This document shows, piece by piece, positions 7,566 through 15,391 of a stretch of 18,942 nt of DNA. The first letter of the stretch is position 1; every line of letters begins with the position of its first letter. Where the stretch lies: the NCBI GenBank assembly GCA_948525355.1, contig CAOSOP010000011.1, positions 1 through 18,942 on the forward strand, in the 5' to 3' direction. The stretch comes from an uncultured Bacilli bacterium (GTDB lineage Bacteria; Bacillota_I; Bacilli_A; RFN20; CAG-288). The notes below the pieces were generated by a model. That model was given only the letters and a program-made list of their open reading frames with translations. It was not told where the DNA came from and made no database searches. The translations under genes were made by a program, and so were the position numbers.

Positions 7566-9263
7566 TTAAGCTGTAGCTTTAGTAATAGTAACACCTTTGA
7601 TGTAAAGTGTTGTTCCAGTGGCTGTTTTGACCTTAACTTCAATGTCTACAATATTATTTGTAACACCTTCATCGAGAGTTATAGTGGTTGTAACTTTACG
7701 GAATTTTCCAACATTTTCAGCATCATATGTATTGACATCAACGCTCTTTACGACTGAACCAGTATTATCTAAAGCAGTGATTGTGACTTCGTGTGCACGA
7801 TTACCATCTTTATAATGAGCAACAGCTAAGTCTAATTCAACATTTACAGAAGTACCGAAATTATATTTTCCATCTGTACCGACACCGCCATTTACATAAG
7901 CTAATTTCATTGAATCAGCGAAGTCACCACTTCCCCAAGATGGGTTTGGGTATTTAGCATCATTAGTGATATATTTGATACCAGAAGGCACTTTGTTTCC
8001 AGTAAACAAGATTGCCATAGAGGTTTCTTCCTTGACAATATGTTTGACAGAAATTGTGATCTTCTCTTCTTTATACTTGGTCTTATCAGATAATGCCCAT
8101 GCATCAGCTTCGGTTGCACAATCAGTTGAGGCACAAACACGACGTGTTAAGATAATTGTACCACTTTGATTTTCTGTTGGAGCAGCTGCAAGAGGTTTAA
8201 TTGTAAGAGTCTTGGCTAAGCCATCATCTTCGATTGTAAACCAATCGGTAGTTGCTGCACCACCACCAACTTCTGCCTTGTGGTAAATTGACATTCCACT
8301 GATGACTTTTCTTCTAAGGGTTAACTTAGATTCAGTTGGAGTTCCACTGATATAATCAAATGTAACTTCTTTGTTTAATTCAGCCATACTACCTTGTAAA
8401 TCGGCAATAGCTAATTTTTGTTCTGCTGTTAATCCAGAAGCATCAACTTGTTGGACACCTGTGAATTTATCTTCAGAACTATGTGAAGTGACATGAAGTT
8501 GAACAGTTCCTTTATAGGAAGTAACTGCTCCATATAAATCAAATACATTACCTGGAGTATAGACACCCGGAGCTTCGTTATGGAAACGATAGATACCAAG
8601 TTTGGTAGCATTCTCTTTGCCTATTTCTTCAAGTGGTGTGAAATATGTAAGTCCATCTGCACTAAATGAACCGACAGAAACCATATTGCTTAAGTGAACT
8701 AATGTTTTAGCCTTATCAAGGTTAAGGGTACCATTTGCATCTGTTACTAAATCAGCAACAGTGACATCTTTATAATAAGATTGAATTGTTGAATAATCTC
8801 CACTTGTTGGAGCTGCTTCAAGTAATTCATATGTCCATCCTGAACCAATTTGAGGATAGCCATTGTATGCGGTTAATGTACCAGTGATTTTAACTTTTGC
8901 ACCAACCTTAAGGTCAGCTTTTAAGTTAGTTTGGGTTTTGTCAGCTGTGTGAACGAAAAGAATATCACCTGCATCATCTCTAATATAACCTGAACGATCA
9001 TTTTCATAATATGTCCATTCACCACCGGAAATATATGTACCAGTGACAGTTACATTAGTATTTGCACCTTCTTTAAGATCTAAAGTGTATTTTCCATCGA
9101 CATATTCACCTGGCTTACCGACAAATGTGTCTGCTATGATTTCAGCAATTGTCTTTTCTGTAGGTGTGACAGGTGTTGTTGCTGGTTTGTCGCCATTACA
9201 ACTAACTAAACCACCAAGTGTTACTACTGATAAAAGTAGTGCTGGGATAATTGACTTTTTCAT
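7566..9263 (-). CDS. Multidomain surface lipoprotein with OB-fold-like repeats
   Basis: A 565-residue secreted lipoprotein; the signal peptide ends in lipobox L19-V-S-C22. The start at 9263 is preferred because AAGGAG (9275-9280) precedes it. An in-frame ATG at 9284 has no ribosome site and would put extra residues before the signal. Residues about 35-145 and 150-270 are two strand-rich modules with alternating TVTGTY/VKITGTL and VFDLYGAV strands, which I read as OB folds like the nucleic-acid-binding ones of B. subtilis YhcR. Residues about 275-405 look Ig-like, with a near-adjacent cysteine pair (CASTDC). The last 160 residues form another beta-sandwich-like module with Gly/Tyr/Trp-rich loops. 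No catalytic motif is visible. Its place next to a nuclease lipoprotein suggests that it binds nucleic acid or another polymer. The fold assignment is by pattern only. Confidence 0.8.
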   Translation of the reverse strand: MKKSIIPALLLSVVTLGGLVSCNGDKPATTPVTPTEKTIAEIIADTFVGKPGEYVDGKYTLDLKEGANTNVTVTGTYISGGEWTYYENDRSGYIRDDAGDILFVHTADKTQTNLKADLKVGAKVKITGTLTAYNGYPQIGSGWTYELLEAAPTSGDYSTIQSYYKDVTVADLVTDANGTLNLDKAKTLVHLSNMVSVGSFSADGLTYFTPLEEIGKENATKLGIYRFHNEAPGVYTPGNVFDLYGAVTSYKGTVQLHVTSHSSEDKFTGVQQVDASGLTAEQKLAIADLQGSMAELNKEVTFDYISGTPTESKLTLRRKVISGMSIYHKAEVGGGAATTDWFTIEDDGLAKTLTIKPLAAAPTENQSGTIILTRRVCASTDCATEADAWALSDKTKYKEEKITISVKHIVKEETSMAILFTGNKVPSGIKYITNDAKYPNPSWGSGDFADSMKLAYVNGGVGTDGKYNFGTSVNVELDLAVAHYKDGNRAHEVTITALDNTGSVVKSVDVNTYDAENVGKFRKVTTTITLDEGVTNNIVDIEVKVKTATGTTLYIKGVTITKATA

Positions 9264-9274
9264 TGAATTAAATT

Positions 9275-9280
9275 CTCCTT
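9275..9280 (-). promoter_or_regulatory. Ribosome site fixing the OB-lipoprotein start
   Basis: AAGGAG on the minus strand lies 11 bases before the ATG at 9263 and inside the reading frame of the upstream ATG at 9284, so the shorter protein is the likely product. Confidence 0.7.
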
Positions 9281-9308
9281 TCATTAAAAGCCTGTGTATT
9301 TTTGAAGA

Positions 9309-10109
9309 TTACTCTTCTGGAATTGGATATTGTGGCCCAACTTCTTGGAATTTGTATTGATATTCCTTGTTCTTTATACAAACATTGGTCTCTACTGGAT
9401 TGTTGCCACAATCGGGTTTATAAGCCCAGTTTGGATCTTTCCTTTGACCTCTTAAGATATTATCACCAAATTCTTCAGCGTATCCATTTTTTGGAACACG
9501 ATACCAGTTTGCTTGGAATATTTCATCGCTATACATTTCTTGTGAGGCATTGCTTTGTCCATATGTTGCCAAGCCTATTTCAGCAAGAGCCATATTGAGA
9601 AGTATGCCGTCAACCCATATATAAGCGACAACACGATTATAAGTTGATTCAACACCAGTTGCGCCAGCTTCTAAGATGATTTTTTTACCTTCATCAACTG
9701 CTTTTTGAAGTGTCATCTCAGTATATTGAGAAGCAGCCATTCCCCAAGGTTCGGTACCTTTTTCAGGGTGGTGTGTTTCGGGTGTATCAACATTATAGAA
9801 TCTTAATGCTTGATTGATATAATTGCCATCAAATAAGATATTAGCAGTAAAAGTATCCCCATCAGTATAATGATCGATGTGATGAACTTCAGTAATCAAA
9901 TCTTTTTTAAAATCAGCTTTTCTTCCAAGTGCTTTTTCCTTGTCAGCTAACTTCTTTTCGATGTCAATCTTCTTTGAAAACTCATTTGTATACGGAGTTA
10001 AGACATCGACAATATCATTGTCCTTTTTTTTATCATCACATGATGTTAGTGTCAGCCCAAATAAGGCTGGCACTAACATGATTAGGGAAAGAAGACCCTT
10101 TTTCTTCAT
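9309..10109 (-). CDS. Staphylococcal-type (SNase/thermonuclease) nuclease lipoprotein
   Basis: A 266-residue surface nuclease that, by family, cuts DNA and RNA in a calcium-dependent manner. The signal peptide ends in lipobox L21-T-S-C24. After a charged linker (25-75) the SNase domain carries the whole active site: D83-G-D85-T (calcium ligand, D21 of S. aureus nuclease), R103 (R35), D108 (D40), E111 (E43, in VDTPET) and R159 (R87, in YNRVVAY). It should therefore be active. The C-terminal tail after about residue 220 is extra and has two cysteines (C234, C244) that could form a disulfide. The start lies three bases after the binding-protein stop codon, with only a weak AGGAA site, so translation is probably coupled. 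Nuclease lipoproteins next to Ugp-like ABC genes are known in mycoplasmas. Confidence 0.94.
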   Translation of the reverse strand: MKKKGLLSLIMLVPALFGLTLTSCDDKKKDNDIVDVLTPYTNEFSKKIDIEKKLADKEKALGRKADFKKDLITEVHHIDHYTDGDTFTANILFDGNYINQALRFYNVDTPETHHPEKGTEPWGMAASQYTEMTLQKAVDEGKKIILEAGATGVESTYNRVVAYIWVDGILLNMALAEIGLATYGQSNASQEMYSDEIFQANWYRVPKNGYAEEFGDNILRGQRKDPNWAYKPDCGNNPVETNVCIKNKEYQYKFQEVGPQYPIPEE

Positions 10110-10112
10110 ATA

Positions 10113-11906
10113 CTATTGAATTCCTAATGTCTTCTTACACTCTTCAAGATAAGCGGTAATTGTTGAACGCATATCTGAAGCAGATGCGGTAAGACCTTCC
10201 TTCATCTTATTTTCAGCATCACTTCTGATACTTCCGGAGTTTTTGAATGGCGGATCGGTGAAGGTTGCACCAGTTTGTGCAATTGTATTAGCTATTTTCA
10301 TAGCCTTTCTTTCTGGTAAATCAGTTGCAAGGAATTGCTTATATTCTTCAGACTCGATGACTGACTTACGTGTTGGCAAATATGTTGTATTTGTTGCAAA
10401 GTGTAAGTTAGCTTCGTGTCCAGTAATAAACTTGACATATTCCCAAGCAGCAATTGTCTTATTGATAGTCTTCTTGTCTTCCTCTTTTGTACTTGTAATA
10501 TCAATTGTTGAACCTCTCTTGTTTAACATTGTGATATTTGTACCTTGTTGGATAACTTTTGGATTATCAAGGCTTGCTTGTGGGATTGGTGCAACACCGG
10601 TTTCAAATAAACCACCGAAGTTCAAGGCAGCACCTGCGATAGAACCAACTGATAAGAACAAATATTCATTTGTAAATGGTGTTGTTGCATATTTCAAAGT
10701 ACCATCACCTATGACTGTAGGAATTGTTACAATACCTGAATCGTATAGTCTTTCAAAGTTAGCATATTGATTAAGAGCAGATTCACTTGCAAAGTTCAAT
10801 TGTGGTTTGGCATTTTGGTCAAGAGAAACGTAACTATTAACTTGGTTAGCTAAAGTAACGAATAAGTTAGAAGAAGAGTCCCAGCTTAATGCGATATTTC
10901 CTCTTGTCTTGACTTGGTTATAAATCTTATCGGCATCAGACTTGTTTGAAAGTGTAACTTCGTTATACTTTTTCGCACCTAATGCTTCGGTATAAGCAAA
11001 GACATTATACTTTTGGCTGGTAATAGCTTGGATAATCTTACCAATTTGCTCAACATCTGACCAAGTCCACCAAGTTGATTGATCTGATGAATCGATGTCG
11101 GCTGGATTTTTAAGTCCCCATTCAACTGGAGTCTTATATTCCATAATGTTTTGTTCATTAAGCATACCAATATGACCACCAAGAGGTCCTCTATTGTACT
11201 TATTATCCGCTTCTTCATTTCCTGTACTGTGGATTTGATCGGCTAATGTGTCACCTAAATCAGGAAGGATTTTGCTAAGCGTTTGACCAGCTTTGTTCTT
11301 TGCTGTTCTTCCTGTCCAGTAATCAAAGAATGTTTTGTTATAATACATAACTTCTGTTGATTTGTTTAATGGTAAGGAATATGTTTTACCATTTCCTTCA
11401 CCCATATCTTCAGCCTTAAAACGATAGTTTTGAGATTCTTCACGATAACTTGGTAAGATATCTTCCCAAGAATCATTACCTGTCTTAGGCATTGCAATAG
11501 TTTCATCAGCAGAATTGATGTATTGATCCATATCAATAACGATATTAGATTCTTGATATGTTGCAACATGATCTGGATAGGTTGTTGCAATGTCTGGTAA
11601 ACCAGTTCCTGCTTGAATAGCAGTTGTAATATTCTTAAAGATTGTGTCGTAGTCATTTTGCGCCGACATTTCAACACAGATCTTTCCTTTGTTAGCCTCG
11701 TTAAACTTAGTTGTTAAGTCACCAATAGCTTTTTGGTTAACATTTTTAAAGGCGTGCCAGAAATTAATAACAATAGTACTTTTTCCAACACCTTTACAAG
11801 AAGTATCATTAGACTGACTACCTGTATCGTCTTTTGGGCCACAAGAAGCCATCGAAGGTAGACATAGAACCGCTAATGCACTTAAGGCTAAAAGCTTTTT
11901 TTTCAT
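10113..11906 (-). CDS. CUT1-family extracellular solute-binding lipoprotein
   Basis: A 597-residue substrate-binding lipoprotein of the MalE/UgpB class, expected to deliver ligand to the permease pair at 3477-6367. The signal peptide ends in lipobox M19-A-S-C22. The mature part begins with the class-typical strand IVINFWHAFKN and ends with AWEYVKFITGHEANLHFA and TTYLPTRKS. At close to 600 residues it is longer than the usual 400-450. The frame stays open upstream to 12152, but AGGAG (11914-11918), the signal peptide and a strong promoter all fix the start at 11906. It is the first gene of a unit with the nuclease and the OB-like lipoprotein. The ligand is not evident from the sequence: sugars, glycerol phosphodiesters and nucleosides are all possible. 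Confidence 0.93.
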   Translation of the reverse strand: MKKKLLALSALAVLCLPSMASCGPKDDTGSQSNDTSCKGVGKSTIVINFWHAFKNVNQKAIGDLTTKFNEANKGKICVEMSAQNDYDTIFKNITTAIQAGTGLPDIATTYPDHVATYQESNIVIDMDQYINSADETIAMPKTGNDSWEDILPSYREESQNYRFKAEDMGEGNGKTYSLPLNKSTEVMYYNKTFFDYWTGRTAKNKAGQTLSKILPDLGDTLADQIHSTGNEEADNKYNRGPLGGHIGMLNEQNIMEYKTPVEWGLKNPADIDSSDQSTWWTWSDVEQIGKIIQAITSQKYNVFAYTEALGAKKYNEVTLSNKSDADKIYNQVKTRGNIALSWDSSSNLFVTLANQVNSYVSLDQNAKPQLNFASESALNQYANFERLYDSGIVTIPTVIGDGTLKYATTPFTNEYLFLSVGSIAGAALNFGGLFETGVAPIPQASLDNPKVIQQGTNITMLNKRGSTIDITSTKEEDKKTINKTIAAWEYVKFITGHEANLHFATNTTYLPTRKSVIESEEYKQFLATDLPERKAMKIANTIAQTGATFTDPPFKNSGSIRSDAENKMKEGLTASASDMRSTITAYLEECKKTLGIQ

Positions 11907-11913
11907 TTTCACT

Positions 11914-11918
11914 CTCCT
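11914..11918 (-). promoter_or_regulatory. Ribosome site fixing the binding-protein start
   Basis: AGGAG on the minus strand lies seven bases before the ATG at 11906. A GTG two codons upstream would leave almost no spacing and is less likely. Confidence 0.8.
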
Positions 11919-11925
11919 ATAAATC

Positions 11926-11943
11926 GACAAGTCATTGCTTGTC
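11926..11943. repeat. Inverted repeat at the transcription start of the binding-protein gene
   Basis: GACAAG and CTTGTC arms (11926-11931 and 11938-11943) flank six bases. From the -10 box, transcription should start near 11943, so the dyad spans roughly +1 to +18. This would suit an operator or a short 5' hairpin before the ribosome site. Confidence 0.5.
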
Positions 11944-11949
11944 AATGTA

Positions 11950-11978
11950 ATTATACTAAATAAAATTTCGGCTAGCAA
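11950..11978 (-). promoter_or_regulatory. Promoter of the binding-protein/nuclease unit
   Basis: On the minus strand TTGCTA (11973-11978) and a perfect TATAAT (11950-11955) are exactly 17 bases apart. Start of transcription falls near 11943, giving a leader of about 37 bases with a good ribosome site. Confidence 0.75.
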
Positions 11979-11987
11979 GTAAAATTG

Positions 11988-12001
11988 TTTAAGCGCTTCC
12001 A
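11988..12001. promoter_or_regulatory. cre-like operator in the divergent promoter region
   Basis: TTTAAGCGCTTCCA, built on the palindrome AAGCGCTT, matches the catabolite-response consensus at all but one position. It lies ten bases upstream of the -35 box of the binding-protein promoter. It would also fall between a weak plus-strand -35 (TTGTTT, 11985-11990) and -10 (TATTAC, 12008-12013) for the LysM gene, so one site could act on both directions. A similar site lies before the ATPase gene. Confidence 0.5.
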
Positions 12002-12017
12002 TTTTTTTATTACATTC

Positions 12018-12040
12018 ATATGTTATGCGTAAAAACATAT
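12018..12040. repeat. Inverted repeat before the LysM gene
   Basis: ATATGTT (12018-12024) and AACATAT (12034-12040) are perfect seven-base arms around nine bases, ending 20 bases before the LysM start codon. This could be an operator or a leader hairpin. The arms are AT-rich, so chance is possible. Confidence 0.35.
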
Positions 12041-12060
12041 ATTTATTATGAGGAAAAACA

Positions 12061-12768
12061 ATGAAAATACATATAGGAAAAGCTGACGAAACACTTGAAC
12101 AAATTGCAAACGAAAACAATGTTCCGTATGAAGTATTAATACAATATAACAAAGCCTATGTTCACCGCTTAAATCTTGAAGGCTGCACTATTGTCATTCC
12201 TTCTTCTGAGCTAGAAGAAACAAGAAACGAAAGTTCAAATGAAAAACCAGCTATATTAATAATAGATAACGAACAAAGGCTCGAACCACTTATCAATGCT
12301 GCTACTGAATACTCTTATCTCTTAAAAGAACTTATAATAACTAAATACAACAACCCAGATTATTCATTAGTCATTTTCAGCAGCATAAAAGAAAAAGAAG
12401 AAAACATAAAACATATATTAAGTAAAGAGAAAACAAGCAATCCATTAGCAATAAGTCAGGCACAAGAGTATAAAGATTTTGCTTCGACAATTTTACTTTT
12501 AATTGGAGCTATTAAAACTCACGGAATAGAAGAAGTTAAAAAGCAATTGCACCACATTAAAAACTGGCCAAATAAAGTTGTGATTTTATATAAAAACGAT
12601 TTATCAAGAGATAATAAATTAAAAGGCATTCTTGAAAATATTGGAGAGAAATGGAGAGATTATGTCATTAAATACGGAGCACAAAAATACAAAGAGTGTG
12701 AGGATTTATTTAACGACATATTAAACAAATTAAAGGATTTCTCAATTAATATATTAAGCAAAGAGTAA
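12061..12768 (+). CDS. LysM-domain protein without signal peptide
   Basis: A 235-residue protein with an N-terminal LysM-like module (residues 1-47: ETLEQIANENNVPYEVLIQY, then the typical closing strand CTIVIP). LysM modules normally bind peptidoglycan or chitin outside the cell, but this protein has no signal peptide and no membrane helix. The remainder (about 60-235) is not recognised; it begins with an AILIID strand and is otherwise rich in Lys/Glu helices, with one hydrophobic stretch near 140-150 (ASTILLLIGAI). Signal-less LysM proteins are known among spore-coat proteins of Gram-positive bacteria, yet nothing else here points to sporulation. GAGG lies seven bases before ATG. It is divergent from the binding-protein gene and shares the regulatory region with it. 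It ends two bases from the convergent gene at 12771, with no clear terminator. Confidence 0.8.
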   Translation: MKIHIGKADETLEQIANENNVPYEVLIQYNKAYVHRLNLEGCTIVIPSSELEETRNESSNEKPAILIIDNEQRLEPLINAATEYSYLLKELIITKYNNPDYSLVIFSSIKEKEENIKHILSKEKTSNPLAISQAQEYKDFASTILLLIGAIKTHGIEEVKKQLHHIKNWPNKVVILYKNDLSRDNKLKGILENIGEKWRDYVIKYGAQKYKECEDLFNDILNKLKDFSINILSKE

Positions 12769-12770
12769 AC

Positions 12771-13028
12771 TCACTTTTTCATTTTAAAAAGAGTCAGATT
12801 TAAAATCATCGTCAAACACATAACTATAAGACATATGTATTGATAATCTTTTGGAATGAAAAAGAATACAGCTAGAGCTACTGCATCGATGATAAAAGAA
12901 CGAATAATAACTCTTTTACCAGCCCTTTTTATTATCAATTCATCAAAGTCAGCGTTAAAAACATAGCAAAGGCCTAATAAGGCTGGAAGAAGATTAACGA
13001 AGAGAAGAACAACGAATCCTATTATCAT
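12771..13028 (-). CDS. Small membrane protein linked to the FtsX-type transporter
   Basis: An 85-residue hydrophobic protein with three likely helices (about 2-24, 42-58 and 62-80) separated by short polar loops. I do not recognise a family. It is translated directly after the large permease: TGA and ATG share one base (TGATG) and GGTGGAG just upstream can serve as ribosome site. A GTG one codon earlier is also possible. The tight overlap means it is co-expressed with the exporter ATPase and permease, so it may be an accessory subunit or an assembly factor. It ends in TGA, two bases from the stop of the convergent LysM gene. Coding is likely from the overlap and helix pattern; the function is unknown. 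Confidence 0.75.
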   Translation of the reverse strand: MIIGFVVLLFVNLLPALLGLCYVFNADFDELIIKRAGKRVIIRSFIIDAVALAVFFFIPKDYQYICLIVMCLTMILNLTLFKMKK

Positions 13029-15391
13029 CACTCCACCGATTTTAAACTTTCTACCATTTTAATCTTCTTAGCTTTTAGGTTTAATAAAAGCGACACTATA
13101 AAAGATGTACCAATTGCAATAACAAATGATAAAAGATAACTCAACCAACCAACATGATATAAAAATGTCAGTAATTCAGTTTTATTTACCATCATAACTA
13201 AAACCGTCATTGGGAATCCAAGTAGCAGACCAATAGCAGTTCCAATCAATGTATCAAACATTATTTCTTTAGTCAGCGTTCCATTTATCTCATTATAAGA
13301 GAGCCCCAAAACCTTCATCGTCGCAATATCTCTGCTCATTTTAGATACGTTCAACGAAGTAAGGTTATAAATAACAACGATACAAAGAAGAATCGCAAAG
13401 ACTTTAACAACATTAGTCATGAGCTTAATCGATGCTAGGATTTCATTTGCTTCTTCTTTAATGTCACCCAAAGTTAAAACATCAACCAACTCTTCTTTCT
13501 CAGTTAATTCGTTTTTAAATTCATTTAAATCGACTTTATCCTTTAAATATATATACTGCGAATAGTTGATCTTCACATCTTCTTCATAATCATTTTCAAA
13601 ATCAAAAACTCCATGAAGAACTGAAGATTTAAAAACATTCGCCACTTTTTTGCTTATTGTTTTTCCTGAGATAACTATTTTTACTTCATCGCCAACATCA
13701 ACACCAATTTTTTTAGCGGTTGTCTGATCAATTGTAACTCCAGATTCACTCATCATAGGAGTGAAGTAATTCGTTTCTTTTTGAACTAAGAAAACATTTG
13801 TTGTCGCATAGTTTTCATTTGCTATGTTAATTGGATATGTATAAACTTTCTCGATACTCTCTATTTCCTGATATTTATCCTTTAAATATCCTATATCTTT
13901 TCCTCGATAAACCAATTCAATATTTTGATTCTTATCATAATCGACAGATACACAGTGATTTATTGTATCCATAATACCAAATCCACACACAAGAAGTGCT
14001 GAGCAACCCATTGTCCCAATCATAACCATCAATGATTTACCTTTATTCATCCTTATATTTCTTAGTGCCATTTTTGTCGATAAACCAACATGTTTTCCAA
14101 AAAAACTGTTGTGCTTACTAGCCTTTGTTTTTATGTGCTGTACCTTAGGTCTCAAAGTATCAACAGGCTTCTCTTTTACAATAAAATATGAAACACCAAA
14201 AGAACATAAGGCTGCAACAATACAAGTAGAAATAAGCATTAATATACTTCCAAGATTTAAAAAACTGATTCCAACAGTTGGAATATCCCATAATAAATCG
14301 TATTTAATATTTAAAACTCTTGGAATAATCAGTGGCCCGATAAAAAAACCTAGTATTCCACCAATAAAACAAAGCAAAGCACCGTAGACCATATAATGAA
14401 CATAGATTCTATTCTTTTTAACACCCAAAGCCTTTAAACAACCGATCTGGCTCCTTTGTTTAATAATCATCTGTGATAGAGTTGTGATGATAACTAAAAC
14501 CGAAACTAAAAAGAAAATAAGTGGAAAAACAAAAGTTAATTTCATAGATTGATCTACATCTTGTCGTAATGCTTGATAACTAGGCAATGAGTTTTTCTCC
14601 ATCGCAATTACTAAATTATTATTATCCTTACTACTATAATAAGTTCTTATTTGTTCAAGCACTGTGTCAGCGTTATCACAACCAACAATGATTTGATTAA
14701 ACATTCCATCGACAAAAGTAGATATATAAGGCTTAAATAAATCAGGTAGATCATCTAAAGCCTTAGATATACTTTCGACAAATAGAGATTTATTAACATA
14801 AACTAATGGAGAAGAAAACGAAGAATTTTGAACTCCTTCACAGTGATACATCGTACCTGTAATCTCAAAATTCAAGGTGATAGTATCCTTATTTAAACTT
14901 GGAACATTTACTACACCTTTTAAAGCATTAGGAACACTTAAAGATAAAACATCACCTATTTTATATTTAGAATCTTCGATAAACTTATTCATAACTAAAG
15001 CACCACTTTCACCACTAGTTAGAATAGGAATCGATAAACTTGGACTATCATCAGCAACAACGAGATTTATTGCATCGACATTAAGTGTGCTGTTAGCGTT
15101 GCTCGCTAACAAGCTGATTCTTCGTTCTGCCTTTACACCACTTAATGAAGATATATAAGCATAATCATTTTCATCATAACTAGTGGTGTTAACATATATT
15201 TCAGCCATGTTGCTCTCATGGTAAACTTTATCTTCTCTCGCGCTTAGATTTAACGCATTAGAAAATAATCCTGAAAACAAACAAATGGAAAGAAAAGATA
15301 TAGCAATTATAGAAAACAACTGCTTCCATTCTTTCTTTAGTGTTCGCAAAAGTTCTTTAAAAAGAATAAACCCCGTTTTTCCTCTTACCAT
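13028..15391 (-). CDS. FtsX/MacB-type ABC transporter permease
   Basis: A 787-residue permease with the duplicated FtsX layout. It has an N-terminal helix (about 25-44) and a large extracellular domain (45-280). The first FtsX core (about 285-405) contains the hallmark QIGCLKALGVKKNRI. A cytoplasmic link, another helix (about 453-475) and a second outer domain (480-650) follow. The second FtsX core (about 660-775) contains IATMKVLGLSYNEI. Such permeases work with a LolD/MacB-type ATPase in export or mechanotransmission (lipoproteins, peptides, toxins, antibiotic resistance), not in solute import. The start overlaps the ATPase stop by seven bases (ATGGTAA), so translation is coupled. No partner peptide, HlyD-like protein or two-component system is visible nearby, so the substrate is open. 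Confidence 0.92.
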   Translation of the reverse strand: MVRGKTGFILFKELLRTLKKEWKQLFSIIAISFLSICLFSGLFSNALNLSAREDKVYHESNMAEIYVNTTSYDENDYAYISSLSGVKAERRISLLASNANSTLNVDAINLVVADDSPSLSIPILTSGESGALVMNKFIEDSKYKIGDVLSLSVPNALKGVVNVPSLNKDTITLNFEITGTMYHCEGVQNSSFSSPLVYVNKSLFVESISKALDDLPDLFKPYISTFVDGMFNQIIVGCDNADTVLEQIRTYYSSKDNNNLVIAMEKNSLPSYQALRQDVDQSMKLTFVFPLIFFLVSVLVIITTLSQMIIKQRSQIGCLKALGVKKNRIYVHYMVYGALLCFIGGILGFFIGPLIIPRVLNIKYDLLWDIPTVGISFLNLGSILMLISTCIVAALCSFGVSYFIVKEKPVDTLRPKVQHIKTKASKHNSFFGKHVGLSTKMALRNIRMNKGKSLMVMIGTMGCSALLVCGFGIMDTINHCVSVDYDKNQNIELVYRGKDIGYLKDKYQEIESIEKVYTYPINIANENYATTNVFLVQKETNYFTPMMSESGVTIDQTTAKKIGVDVGDEVKIVISGKTISKKVANVFKSSVLHGVFDFENDYEEDVKINYSQYIYLKDKVDLNEFKNELTEKEELVDVLTLGDIKEEANEILASIKLMTNVVKVFAILLCIVVIYNLTSLNVSKMSRDIATMKVLGLSYNEINGTLTKEIMFDTLIGTAIGLLLGFPMTVLVMMVNKTELLTFLYHVGWLSYLLSFVIAIGTSFIVSLLLNLKAKKIKMVESLKSVE

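Noticed and set aside
9264..9284. Earlier ATG for the OB-like lipoprotein
   Set aside because: No ribosome site precedes it, while AAGGAG lies between it and the next ATG at 9263, which begins a normal lipoprotein signal.
10243..10770. A 175-codon plus-strand open frame antisense to the binding protein
   Set aside because: No ribosome site, no family pattern, and the opposite strand encodes a clear conserved protein; a compositional shadow.
11907..12152. Binding-protein frame extended upstream to 12152
   Set aside because: It would run over the promoter, the ribosome site and the start of the divergent LysM gene, and would bury the signal peptide. The ATG at 11906 has AGGAG at ideal spacing.
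12766..12800. Terminator between the LysM gene and the small membrane protein gene
   Set aside because: Only an AT pairing with a bulge (CTTTTT/AAAAAG) is available, with no GC stem or T tail.
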